From NCBI GenBank assembly GCA_020851795.1, contig JADZCA010000011.1:1-64000 (forward strand): 64,000 nucleotides of DNA, given 5' to 3'. The position numbers and the translations under genes are program-made. This stretch comes from Planctomycetota bacterium. GTDB taxonomy: Bacteria; Planctomycetota; PLA2; JAEUHO01. This document shows, in pieces, positions 41,379 to 49,630 of this stretch (the first letter of the stretch is position 1; every line of letters begins with the position of its first letter). The notes below the pieces were generated by a model, which made no database searches, had not been told where the DNA came from, and saw nothing but the letters and a program-made list of their open reading frames with translations.

Positions 41379-42626
41379 GTGGCCGGTGCCCCGCCCCCCG
41401 TCCCTGCCAGCGACGCCCTCGCGCGCCTCGTGCGCGCGCGCGAGGTGCCCGCGGTCGTGGTCTTCTCGGGCGAGGAGTCGTTCCTCGCCGAGGAGGGCGT
41501 CGCCGCGGTCGCGCGGGCCCTGTTCCCCGACGGGGACCCCGGCGGCGCCGTCGTCACGCTCGACGGCGGGCTCCCGGCCGACCAGGAGCGCGTCGCCTCC
41601 GTGCTCGAGGAGCTCGCGACCCCGTCGCTGTTCGGCGAAGGCAAGCTCGTCGTGATCCGCCGGGCCGAGGCGGTGGGCGGCGCGGCCGCGGACGCCGACG
41701 ACGACGAGGGCGACGGCGAGGACGGCGCGGGGGAGGCCGACGAGGCGCCGGCCCCGAGCGCGCGCCCCGCGCGCGCGGGCGACGCGCCGGCGAAGCCCGG
41801 CCGCCGCGCGAGCCCCATCACCACGCTCGTCAAGCAGGCCACCGCCGCCGCGCAGCCGGGCGCGGTGCTCGTGCTCGTCACGAAGAAGCCCGTCCGCGGC
41901 AAGGGGAGCGTCTCCGCCGAGGCGATCACGAAGACCGGCGCGATGCTCGTGGACTGCCGCCGGCTCTACGACGCGCCGCCGCCGTGGGCGCGCGGGGGCT
42001 CGGCCTTCGACACCGAGGTGTCGCAGTGGGTCGTGCGTCGGGCGAAGTCGCTGCACGGCAAGACGATGGACCTGCGCACCGCCCACGCGCTCGTGCTGCG
42101 GCGGGGGAGCGGGCTCGCCGGGCTCGCGCAGGCCGTCGCGACGCTCTCGGCCTACGTCGGGGCACGCCCGGCCGTCACCGAGGCGGACGTGGCCGCGACG
42201 ATCGGGGAGACGCGCGAGGACCCGGCGTGGGTGCTCGCCGACGCGGTCCTCGACCGCGACGTCGTCAAGGCGCTCGACCACGTGGCGGCCGCGTTCGACC
42301 GCGGCCTGTCCGACGGGCGGGGCCGCGTCGCCGTCCGGCCCGAGGCGATCTTCCCGATGCTCGTCAGCGCGCTGCTCACCGCGTGGCGCCGCGCGATGCT
42401 CGTCGCCGAGGCCGCGGCGCGCGGCGAGGACCCCGCGTCGGTGCCGAGCCTGCTCGGGCTCCCCTCCTTCGTCGTCGAGCGCGCCGTGCGGCAGGCCGCG
42501 CGCCGCGACCCGGAGGACCTGCTCCGCCGCCACCGCGCGTTCGTGGAGGCCGAGGCGGGCGTGCGCGGGGGCGGGCTGCCCCCGCGACTCGCCGCCGAGC
42601 GCCTCGTCGCCATCCTCGCGGCCTGA
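41379..42626 (+). CDS. holA: DNA polymerase III delta subunit (clamp loader)
   Basis: A 415-aa HolA. VVVFSGEESFLAEEGVAAVARAL opens the AAA+-like N-domain, LATPSLFGEGKLVVIRRAEAV matches the beta-clamp-binding region, and the C-terminal half (ALDHVAAAFDRGL..., FPMLVSALLTAWRRAMLVAEAAARGEDP, VVERAVRQAARRDPEDLLR) is the helical collar domain. It opens the sliding clamp within the clamp-loader complex. An acidic low-complexity insertion (DADDDEGDGEDGAGEADE, residues ~105-150) is unusual. The GTG at 41379 fits the -10 position. mutL follows 147 bp downstream, in the same direction. Confidence 0.9.
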   Translation: MAGAPPPVPASDALARLVRAREVPAVVVFSGEESFLAEEGVAAVARALFPDGDPGGAVVTLDGGLPADQERVASVLEELATPSLFGEGKLVVIRRAEAVGGAAADADDDEGDGEDGAGEADEAPAPSARPARAGDAPAKPGRRASPITTLVKQATAAAQPGAVLVLVTKKPVRGKGSVSAEAITKTGAMLVDCRRLYDAPPPWARGGSAFDTEVSQWVVRRAKSLHGKTMDLRTAHALVLRRGSGLAGLAQAVATLSAYVGARPAVTEADVAATIGETREDPAWVLADAVLDRDVVKALDHVAAAFDRGLSDGRGRVAVRPEAIFPMLVSALLTAWRRAMLVAEAAARGEDPASVPSLLGLPSFVVERAVRQAARRDPEDLLRRHRAFVEAEAGVRGGGLPPRLAAERLVAILAA

Positions 42627-42758
42627 CGCGCGGGGCGCGTCGCGGGCGGGGCGGGCGTCCGCGGGTGCCGGCGACCGGGCCCGTGCCGCGCGGCGCGCCG
42701 GGCCTTCGGGCGAGGGGGCCGACGGGCCCCGGCGGCGGGCGGCGTCCCCGCCCTCCGC

Positions 42759-42764
42759 TACCGT
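42759..42764 (+). promoter_or_regulatory. Possible -10 box of mutL (TACCGT)
   Basis: TACCGT lies 9 nt before the mutL GTG, slightly longer than the exact leaderless spacing. Confidence 0.4.
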
Positions 42765-42773
42765 GCCGGGCCC

Positions 42774-44603
42774 GTGGGCCGCATCCGCCAGCTCCCCCCG
42801 CACGTCGTCAACCAGATCGCGGCCGGCGAGGTCGTCGAGCGTCCGGCGTCCGTCGTCAAGGAGCTCGTCGAGAACGCGGTCGACGCCGGCGCGACCCGGG
42901 TCGAGGTCCGCCTCGTCGAGGGGGGCAAGGCCCGCATCGAGGTGCGCGACGACGGGTGCGGCATGGACGCCGACGACCTCGCCGCGGCGTTCCTCCCGCA
43001 CGCGACGAGCAAGCTCGCCGACGTCGGCGACCTCGAGCACATCGCGAGCCTCGGGTTCCGCGGCGAGGCGCTGGCGAGCATCGGCAGCGTCGCGCGCGCG
43101 ACGATCACCTCGCGGCCCGCCGGCGCCGACGCGGGCGCCGTGGTCGAGGACCGCGAGGGCGCGGTGACCTGCGTGCGGCCCGCGGCGGCGGCGCCCGGCA
43201 CCGTGATCGTCGTCGAGGGGCTCTTCGCCGGCGTGCCCGCGCGGCGCAAGTTCCTGCGCAGCGCGGCCACCGAGCTCGGCCACGCCGTCGAGACGATGGA
43301 GCGCTTCGCGCTCGCCTTCCCCGACGTCGTCTTCGTCCTCGAGCACGAGGGCCGCACGCTCGTGGACACGGCCGCGGGCGAGGGGCGGCGCGCGCGGATC
43401 GGGCGCTTCCACGGCGACGACCTCGCGCGCGCGCTGCTCGAGGCCCGCTCGGCCCCGGGCGCGGCCGTCGAGGTCGAGGCGTGGCTGTCCCCGCCGGGGC
43501 TCTCGCGCGCCGACGCGCGGCTGCAGCAGGTCTTCGTCAACGGGCGCTTCGTGCGCGACCGCACCTCGCTGCACGCGCTGCGCGAGGCCTACCGCGACCT
43601 CGTCCCGCCCGGCGACCGCCAGCCGATCGTGTTCCTCTTCGTCACGTGCGACCCCGCCCGCGTGGACGTCAACGTGCACCCGCAGAAGGCCGAGGTGCGG
43701 TGGCGCGACGCCTCCGCCGTCCACGAGAGCGTGCGCCGCACGCTGCGCGCCGCGCTCGAGGGGGCGCGTCCGGGCGTGCCCGTCGCCCCGTGGGAGCGCC
43801 CGGGCGTCCCGCGCTCGACGGTGGAGGCGGCCGAGTGGGCCTTCACGCAGGGCGCCGGCCTCCCCGTGGGCGCGCCGTCCGCGCCGCGCGGGCCGGCGTG
43901 GCCCGGCGGCGGCGACCACCTGCCGGACGCGACGGCCGACGTCGCGGTCTCGCGCGCGGCGTCGCCTGCCGGTGGGGCGAGCGCCGTCGCGAGCGCGGGG
44001 CCCGGGGCGACGGCGGTGTCCGGGCGCGAGCGACTGCGTCCGGTGGGGCAGGTGCTGGGCACGTACCTCGTGCTCGAGGGCGAGGACGGGCTCGTGCTGG
44101 TGGACCAGCACGCTCTGCACGAACGGGTGCTCTTCGACCAGATCTCCGACCGGTTGCGCGACGGGGCGCTCGAGGTGCAGCATCTCCTCGTGCCGGCGGT
44201 GGTGTCGCTCTCGCGGGCCGAGGTGGCGCGGGTGGAGGAGGAGCGCGGGACCTTCGAGCGGCTGGGGTGGGTGGTCGAGCCGTTCGGCGAGGGGGCGGTG
44301 GCGGTGCGGGCGTGCCCGGCGGTGCTGCGGCGTCCTGATCCCGAGGGGATGTTGCGCGAGGTGCTGGCGGTGCTCGACACGGGCCGTCGCAGCGGGCTCG
44401 ACCGCGCGGCGCTGCTCTCGGCGGTGGTGGACCGGATGGCGTGTCGCGGGGCGGTGATGGCGGGGGACGCGCTGCATCCTGACGAGGTGCTGGCGCTGCT
44501 CGCGCAGGCGGAGGCGCTCAACCACGCCCACTCGTGCCCGCACGGTCGTCCGACGCGCCTCGTGATGTCCCGCCGCGACCTCGAGCGCTACTTCCACCGC
44601 TGA
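42774..44603 (+). CDS. mutL: DNA mismatch repair protein MutL
   Basis: A 609-aa MutL. The GHKL ATPase domain has HVVNQIAAGEVVERPASVVKELVENAVDAGA, DDGCGM, HATSKL and GFRGEALASI. A Pro/Ala linker (~330-420) leads to the C-terminal dimer domain with VDQHALHERVLFD (from about residue 444), ACPAVLRR and CPHGRPTRL. The DQHA-x2-E and CPHGRP motifs mark endonuclease-type MutL, as in bacteria lacking MutH; the last acidic position of DQHA-x2-E-x4-E is Asp rather than Glu. Vsr, encoded 33 kb away, is known to interact with MutL in E. coli. The start is GTG, at the conserved N-terminus. Confidence 0.96.
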   Translation: MGRIRQLPPHVVNQIAAGEVVERPASVVKELVENAVDAGATRVEVRLVEGGKARIEVRDDGCGMDADDLAAAFLPHATSKLADVGDLEHIASLGFRGEALASIGSVARATITSRPAGADAGAVVEDREGAVTCVRPAAAAPGTVIVVEGLFAGVPARRKFLRSAATELGHAVETMERFALAFPDVVFVLEHEGRTLVDTAAGEGRRARIGRFHGDDLARALLEARSAPGAAVEVEAWLSPPGLSRADARLQQVFVNGRFVRDRTSLHALREAYRDLVPPGDRQPIVFLFVTCDPARVDVNVHPQKAEVRWRDASAVHESVRRTLRAALEGARPGVPVAPWERPGVPRSTVEAAEWAFTQGAGLPVGAPSAPRGPAWPGGGDHLPDATADVAVSRAASPAGGASAVASAGPGATAVSGRERLRPVGQVLGTYLVLEGEDGLVLVDQHALHERVLFDQISDRLRDGALEVQHLLVPAVVSLSRAEVARVEEERGTFERLGWVVEPFGEGAVAVRACPAVLRRPDPEGMLREVLAVLDTGRRSGLDRAALLSAVVDRMACRGAVMAGDALHPDEVLALLAQAEALNHAHSCPHGRPTRLVMSRRDLERYFHR

Positions 44604-44710
44604 CGCGCGCCTCGGTGGCCGCGCAGCGCTCTGGGTCCGCCTCGCCACAATCCCGCCGCGCACCGCCGAGGCTCGCGTCCCTCCGAACCACGCGTGGCGT
44701 CCGAAGAAGA

Positions 44711-44740
44711 ACGACCCGCGTTCCGAAGAACGCGGGTCGT
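44711..44740. terminator. Strong 13-bp hairpin after mutL
   Basis: ACGACCCGCGTTC-CGAA-GAACGCGGGTCGT is a perfect 13-bp stem with a CGAA tetraloop, about 110 bp after the mutL stop. No U-run follows, so it would be a non-canonical terminator or an mRNA 3' protective stem. A 20-bp direct repeat around GGCGGTACTGCGCGGCGAGA follows at about 44749-44794. Confidence 0.6.
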
Positions 44741-44801
44741 CCCGGCGAGGCGGTACTGCGCGGCGAGAGAACCCGGGCGGTACTGCGCGGCGAGAACGAT
44801 C

Positions 44802-44845
44802 GTCGTTGCCGACTCCGCCGTCAGAACGGCGGAGTCAGCAACGAC
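44802..44845. terminator. Long interrupted hairpin spanning the stop of the leftward secreted-protein gene
   Basis: GTCGTTGC and GACTCCGCCGT pair with ACGGCGGAGTC and GCAACGAC, giving an 8 + 11 bp stem with one mismatch and loop CAGA. The TGA stop of the gene at 44821-45777 lies at the loop. It may terminate transcription from either side of the convergent mutL/secreted-protein pair. Confidence 0.6.
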
Positions 44846-45777
44846 GGATCGATGTACTGGTTCAGCTCGATCGAGTTCACGACGGCGTTCATCGTGGGCT
44901 TGCCCTCGACGTCGATGCCGATCGCGTAGAGCTGGATCCGCTTCGGGTAGCGGATCGCCTCGCGCTGTGCGACCGCGTCGTCGCGCGCCCAGTCGAAGAG
45001 GCGGTACTCGTCGCCGACGTAGTTCGTGCCCGGCTCGCCGTGGATGATGAGGCGGTCGGGGGCGATCGCGCGCATCCCCGCGCCGTCGCGGCGGGGCGCG
45101 GCGCCGAAGAAGTACGACATCATCGGCTCGCGCGGCGCGGTGCGGATCACCTTGAACCACTGCCCGCCCGTCGCCTGCGGGTTGCGCTCGATGCCCTCGA
45201 GGCGGAAGCGCGCGCCCGGGCTCTTCGGCGCCATCAGGCGGCCCACCTCCTGCAGCACGGCGCGGTAGTTCTGCAGCATCGGCAGGACTTCCTTCATCGT
45301 CGGGCTGTTGTTGAGGTCGGTGACGCGGATCCGGTCGCGGATCATGAACCCGCGCTGGCCCACGAGCAGGAACGACGAGTCGCGCCCGCCGTACTGGAAG
45401 TTCGCGCGGAACGCGTCGGGGTTGCGGAACCACAGCTCCATGCGGCGCTCGTCGCGCGTGCTGCCGTCGTCGTAGCGGTAGTCGATGTCGGCGTGCAGCG
45501 TCGAGAGCGCCGAGACGGGCTGGTCGCCCTTGGCGATCCAGCGCATCGCCTCGTCCACCGCGCGCTCGCCCGCGACGTAGGGGTCGTCGGCGCCGGGCGC
45601 CGGAGCCGGCGCGGGGGCCGGCGCGAGGGGCGCGGGCGCGGGCGTCGGCGCCGGCGCGACCGGGCCGGGCGCGGGCACCGCGGGACCGGCGGGGGGCGGC
45701 GGGTCGCCGGCGAGGACGGCACCCGACGTGAGGAGGAGCGAGGCGAGGATCGTCGGCAGCGAGAGCGTGCGCTTCAT
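44821..45777 (-). CDS. Secreted protein of unknown function, paralogue A
   Basis: A 318-aa exported protein. The signal peptide MKRTLSLPTILASLLLTSGAVLA is followed by a ~45-residue Pro/Ala linker, then a beta-rich domain: VSALSTLHADIDYRYDDGS, RRMELWFRNPDAFRANFQYGG, FLLVGQRGFMIRDRIRV, YRLFDWARDD and IQLYAIGIDVEGKPTMNAVVNSIELNQYIDPSLLTPP. The layout (repeated strands, NPDxFRANF, final D-x-S-L-x-x-P-P) resembles outer-membrane lipoprotein-carrier-like domains and matches its downstream neighbour, so the two are paralogues. The function is unknown. The ATG has AAGGA about 8 nt upstream. Confidence 0.83.
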   Translation of the reverse strand: MKRTLSLPTILASLLLTSGAVLAGDPPPPAGPAVPAPGPVAPAPTPAPAPLAPAPAPAPAPGADDPYVAGERAVDEAMRWIAKGDQPVSALSTLHADIDYRYDDGSTRDERRMELWFRNPDAFRANFQYGGRDSSFLLVGQRGFMIRDRIRVTDLNNSPTMKEVLPMLQNYRAVLQEVGRLMAPKSPGARFRLEGIERNPQATGGQWFKVIRTAPREPMMSYFFGAAPRRDGAGMRAIAPDRLIIHGEPGTNYVGDEYRLFDWARDDAVAQREAIRYPKRIQLYAIGIDVEGKPTMNAVVNSIELNQYIDPSLLTPPF

Positions 45778-45899
45778 ATTCGGTCCTTTGTATCGTGCCG
45801 GGGCGGGGCGGCGGGGAACGAGGGTGGGTTCGGCGGACCGGGGGGAGCCCGCGGGGCGGCGTCCTACCGGGGCGTCTCGGGTTGCCTGGGTTTCTCGGG

Positions 45900-46835
45900 T
45901 TATCGGGGCGTCTCGGGCGGCGGCTCGAACCGGTCCGGGCCGATCCCCGCGTTGATGTCGAGGTCGTCCACGACCGCCGTCAGGAAGCGCTTCGGCGGGT
46001 TGTCCTTCGCCATCTTCGGATCGGGATGGCTGCGCCACGCCTGAAGTCGCGACGGGTAGCGGAACGGGCGCGGCTTGGCGCGCGGCGCGTCCCACTCCTG
46101 CAGGATCCAGTCCTCCGTCCACAGGCCGGTGGCGGCGTCGCCGTCGATGCGGACCACGCCCGGCCAGGTGGCGGAGACGCCGCCGCCGGGCGCGGCCTCG
46201 TAGGCCAGCCAGAAGGTGATCTTGCGCCCGTCGGGGGAGCGGCGGGCGACCTTGAGCCAGTCGCCGGCGTAGACGCCGGAGCCGCGCGACGCGCCCTGGT
46301 ACTCGAACTGGATGCCCGGCCCCTTGAGCCCCTCGAGCGTCATGAACGCCGTGAGGTCCTGGATGCGGAGCATGTCCTCCTTCATCTGCTTGAGCTCGAC
46401 CTCGGCGCCCGGCGTGCCGTGCACGCGCTTGACCGCGCCGTTGCTCGTGACGACCCACGCGCGGTCGCCCGAGAGGATCTTCGTCGAGACGCGCCCCATG
46501 AACGCCATCTCGTTGCGCATCTTGTCGGGCGCGAGGAACCAGACGGCCTGCTCGCCCTCGTGGTGGTTGTCCTCGAGGTCCCACTTGGCGTCGAGGTGGG
46601 CGTAGACGTCCACCGCGCGGCCCAGCGACCCGCCGCGGGCCACCCACGCGATCGCCTGGTCGAAGAAGCGCGCGCCCAGCGTGAGCGTGTCCTCGAGCCC
46701 GGCCGCGGGCGAGGGCGCCGGCGCGGGCGGCGGGGGCGCGTCGGCGGCGGTGGCCGCGCGGATCGAGCACATCGGGAGGAGCACGGCGAGCAGGACCCGC
46801 GCGCAGCGCGCGGGCGAGACGTCGGTCCGGGGCAT
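45900..46835 (-). CDS. Secreted protein of unknown function, paralogue B
   Basis: A 311-aa exported protein with signal peptide LLAVLLPMCSIRAATAAD and a short Pro/Ala linker. The body parallels paralogue A: ARFFDQAIAWVARGGSLGRAVDVYAHLDAKWDLEDN, VWFLAPDKMRNEMAFMGRVST, AWVVTSNGAVKRVHG, DWILQEWDAPRAKPRPF and FLTAVVDDLDINAGIGPDRFEPPP. The shared end (VVDDLDIN-x3-GPDRF-x-PP versus VVNSIELNQYIDPSLL-x-PP) supports common ancestry. It may bind a lipid or act as a sorting factor in the periplasm; nothing in the sequence proves this. GGAAGGA precedes the ATG. Paralogue A follows 122 bp downstream. Confidence 0.83.
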   Translation of the reverse strand: MPRTDVSPARCARVLLAVLLPMCSIRAATAADAPPPPAPAPSPAAGLEDTLTLGARFFDQAIAWVARGGSLGRAVDVYAHLDAKWDLEDNHHEGEQAVWFLAPDKMRNEMAFMGRVSTKILSGDRAWVVTSNGAVKRVHGTPGAEVELKQMKEDMLRIQDLTAFMTLEGLKGPGIQFEYQGASRGSGVYAGDWLKVARRSPDGRKITFWLAYEAAPGGGVSATWPGVVRIDGDAATGLWTEDWILQEWDAPRAKPRPFRYPSRLQAWRSHPDPKMAKDNPPKRFLTAVVDDLDINAGIGPDRFEPPPETPR

Positions 46836-46967
46836 CGGTCCTTCCGGGCGGGGGCCTTCGGGCGGGGATGGACGGAGGGGCGCCGGGTGCGATGCTCGGC
46901 CGCCCGCTCCCGACGGGAAGACCCCGCCGGAGGGGAGGAGGATACCCGCCCTCGGGCGGGACGCCCC

Positions 46968-48266
46968 GTGCGCGACGCCACCCTGCCCCGACCCGGTCTC
47001 CGTTCGGTCACGCTCGGCCGGGGCGTGCGCCTGCACGTGCTGCCGACCGACCGTTTCGCGACCACGGTCGTGCGGGTGGCGCTGCACCGCGACCTCGGCC
47101 CCGAGGCGACCGCGACGTCGCTGCTCGGCGCGGTGCTCGAGTCCGCCACCGCGCGCCACCCGACCCGCGAGGCGCTCGCGCACCGCCTCGCCGACCTCTA
47201 CGGCGCGGGGCTCTCGGTCGGCGTCGAGAAGCTGGGCAACCGCCAGCTCCTCAGCGCGACGCTCGACTGGCCGACGGTGGGGCTCGCGGGGCGCGGCGCC
47301 TCGCTCGCCGACGGGCTCGCGTTCCTGCGCGAGGTGCTCACCGAGCCCCTCCGCGACGCGGACGGGCTCGACCCGGGGCTCGTCGCCACCGAGGCGCGCA
47401 ACCTCGGGCGCGCGCTCGCCTCGATCCGCGACGACAAGGCGCGGTACGCGACGCGCCGCTGCCTCGAGGCCGCGTGCCGCGGCGACGCGTACGCGCTCGA
47501 CGTCGAGGGGCGGGTCGAGGACCTCGCCGCCGCCACCCCGCGTGCGCTCGACGCGCTGCACCGTCGCCTCCTCTCGACCGCGCCCGTCGAGGTGTTCGTG
47601 GTCGGCGACGTCGCTCCGGCCGCCGCCCGCGCCGCCGTCGCGCGCCACCTGCTCTGGCCGGGGCGCGCGCCGCGCCCGGCGACGGTGCCCGACGTCGCGT
47701 CGGTGCGCGCGGCCCGCACGCGTCCGGTCCGCGCCGTCGAGCACGACGCCGTCGCGCAGGGCAAGCTCGTGATGGCGTGGCGCGCGCCCGTGGAGCCGGC
47801 CTCGCGCGACCTCGCGCCCGCGCTCCTGCTCGCGGGCGTGCTCGGCGGGACGGCGGTGTCGCGGCTCTTCAAGGTGGTGCGCGAGACCCACGGCCTCTGC
47901 TACGCGGCGAGCGCGGGCTGGGTGCGCAGCCAGGGCCTGCTCCTCGTCCAGCTCGGCGTCGCGCCGGAGCACGCGGCCCGGGCCCGGCGCCTGACGACGT
48001 CGCTGGTCGCCGAGGTCGCGGCCGGCCGCCTCGAGCCCGCGGCGCACGAGGCGGTCGTCGAAGGGGCCCGCGCGCGCGTCGCCGCGCTGGCCGACGAGCG
48101 CGGGTCGTCGGTGGCGTTCCTCCAGGAGGCGCTCGCGCTCGGCACGACGCGCAGCCCCGCGCGCCACCTCGCCGCGCTGCGCGCGGTGACGTCGAAGGAC
48201 GTGGCGCGCGTCGGGCGCCGCCTGCGCCCGGAGGCCTCGTTCCTCCTCACGGGGCCCGCCGCGTGA
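46968..48266 (+). CDS. M16-family peptidase-like protein, likely inactive (YfmF type)
   Basis: A 432-aa insulinase/M16-like protein. It has the fold's typical segments (VRVALHRDLGPEATATSLLGAVLESA, LADLYGAGLSVGVEKLGNRQ, EVFVVGDVAPAAA, RLFKVVRETHGLCYAASAGW) but no HxxEH zinc motif at the expected place near residue 45. In known pairs one subunit lacks the zinc site and holds substrate while the partner cuts; the adjacent gene has the site. The GTG start at 46968 follows GGAGGGGAGGAGG. The stop overlaps the partner gene by 4 bp (GTGA). Confidence 0.88.
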   Translation: MRDATLPRPGLRSVTLGRGVRLHVLPTDRFATTVVRVALHRDLGPEATATSLLGAVLESATARHPTREALAHRLADLYGAGLSVGVEKLGNRQLLSATLDWPTVGLAGRGASLADGLAFLREVLTEPLRDADGLDPGLVATEARNLGRALASIRDDKARYATRRCLEAACRGDAYALDVEGRVEDLAAATPRALDALHRRLLSTAPVEVFVVGDVAPAAARAAVARHLLWPGRAPRPATVPDVASVRAARTRPVRAVEHDAVAQGKLVMAWRAPVEPASRDLAPALLLAGVLGGTAVSRLFKVVRETHGLCYAASAGWVRSQGLLLVQLGVAPEHAARARRLTTSLVAEVAAGRLEPAAHEAVVEGARARVAALADERGSSVAFLQEALALGTTRSPARHLAALRAVTSKDVARVGRRLRPEASFLLTGPAA

Positions 48267-49618
48267 GCCCCGCCCGCCGCCCCGCCCGGGCCCGCGACGC
48301 CGCGTGGCGCGCCGAGGAGGCGCCGCTGCGCGGCGGGGCCGTGTGGACCGCCACCACCGACGTCGGCATGCCGGTCGTCGTACGGCCGATGCCGGGCTTC
48401 GCGAAGGCCTACGCGGTGCTGACCGTGCACTTCGGTGCGCTCGACCGGGCGCTGCCCGACGGCCGGCCGCTGCCGCTGGGCCTCGCGCACTTCCTCGAGC
48501 ACAAGATGTTCGCCACGCCCGACGGCGACGTGTTCGACGTCTACGCCCAGCGCGGCGCGGCGGCGAACGCATGGACGACGTGGTCGTCCACCGCCTACCT
48601 CTTCGGGTGCACCTCGCGCTTCCTCGAGAACCTCGGCACGCTGCTCGGCACGGTGCGCACGGTGCACGCCGACGCGGCGGGCATCGAGCGCGAGAAGGGG
48701 ATCATCGGCCAGGAGATCGCGATGTACGCCGACGACGCGGGCTGGCGCGGGCACGCGCAGCTGCTCGAGGCGCTCTACGTCGCGCACCCCGTCCGCGACG
48801 AGATCACCGGCTCCGCGGCGACCATCGCGGGGATCGACCGGGCGCTGCTCGTCGCCACCCACGCCGCGTACTACCACCCGGCCAACACCGCGCTGTTCGT
48901 CGCGGGCGACGTGGACCGCGACGCGGTGCTCGCGGCCGCGCAGGCGGCGACGGCGTCGGCGGGCCCGGGCGCGCGCCACCGTCGCCGCCGTGCCGACGAG
49001 CCGGGGCGCGTCGCGTCGGCCGAGCGACGGTGCGCGCTGCCGGTGGCCCGGCCGCAGGTCACGCTCGGGATCAAGGACGTCCCGCCGGGCGCGACGGGGG
49101 CGGCGCTGGCGGCGCAGGAGGCGGCGACCGACGTCGTGCTCGACGCGCTGTTCGGCGACGGCGGCCGCATCGAGGCCGTGCTGTACCGCGACGGCGTGGT
49201 GGACGACACGTTCGGCGCCGCCTACCAGGCCGAGGACGACTTCGCCTTCGTCTCGGTCGGCGGCGACGTGGACGACGAGCGCGGGTTCCGCGCGCGGCTC
49301 GAGGAGGCCTTCGACGCGGCCGCGCGCCTCCCGGTGGGGGAGGCCGAGGTCGAGCGGGCGCGGCGTCGCGCGGTCGGCGGCTACCTGCGGGCCTTCGACG
49401 CGCCCGAGCGCGCGGCGTCGATGCTGCTCGGCCTGCACGAGAAGGAGATCGGCCTGCGCGACGCGCTCGAGGCGATGCTCGCGGTCACGCCCGCGCAGGC
49501 CACCGAGCGCCTGCGCGCGCTCGCGGCGTGCCCGCGGACCTGGTCGGTGGTCGAGCCGCGCGGGCGCGGGGCGGGGCGGGCCGCGCCGGGGCTCCCCCGC
49601 GCGCCGACGCGGCGGTAG
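48263..49618 (+). CDS. M16-family zinc protease (YfmH type)
   Basis: A 451-aa M16 peptidase. The inverted zinc motif is LAHFLEHKMFATPDGDVFDVYAQRGAAANAWT, with HFLEH (HxxEH) near residue 76, and the distal Glu is in EREKGIIGQEIAMYADD. The C-domain contains ALFGDGGRIEAVLYRDGVVDDTFGAAY. With the inactive-looking partner it forms a probable heteromeric cytoplasmic or envelope peptidase. The GTG start overlaps the partner's stop. A WYL regulator gene begins 13 bp after its stop, with its own -10 box inside the gene end. Confidence 0.92.
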   Translation: MSPARRPARARDAAWRAEEAPLRGGAVWTATTDVGMPVVVRPMPGFAKAYAVLTVHFGALDRALPDGRPLPLGLAHFLEHKMFATPDGDVFDVYAQRGAAANAWTTWSSTAYLFGCTSRFLENLGTLLGTVRTVHADAAGIEREKGIIGQEIAMYADDAGWRGHAQLLEALYVAHPVRDEITGSAATIAGIDRALLVATHAAYYHPANTALFVAGDVDRDAVLAAAQAATASAGPGARHRRRRADEPGRVASAERRCALPVARPQVTLGIKDVPPGATGAALAAQEAATDVVLDALFGDGGRIEAVLYRDGVVDDTFGAAYQAEDDFAFVSVGGDVDDERGFRARLEEAFDAAARLPVGEAEVERARRRAVGGYLRAFDAPERAASMLLGLHEKEIGLRDALEAMLAVTPAQATERLRALAACPRTWSVVEPRGRGAGRAAPGLPRAPTRR

Positions 49619-49621
49619 GAT
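49616..49621 (+). promoter_or_regulatory. Probable -10 box of the WYL regulator gene (TAGGAT)
   Basis: TAGGAT overlaps the TAG stop of the M16 protease gene and lies 9 nt before the ATG at 49631, leaving at most a very short leader. Confidence 0.5.
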
Positions 49622-49630
49622 CCGCGCCCC

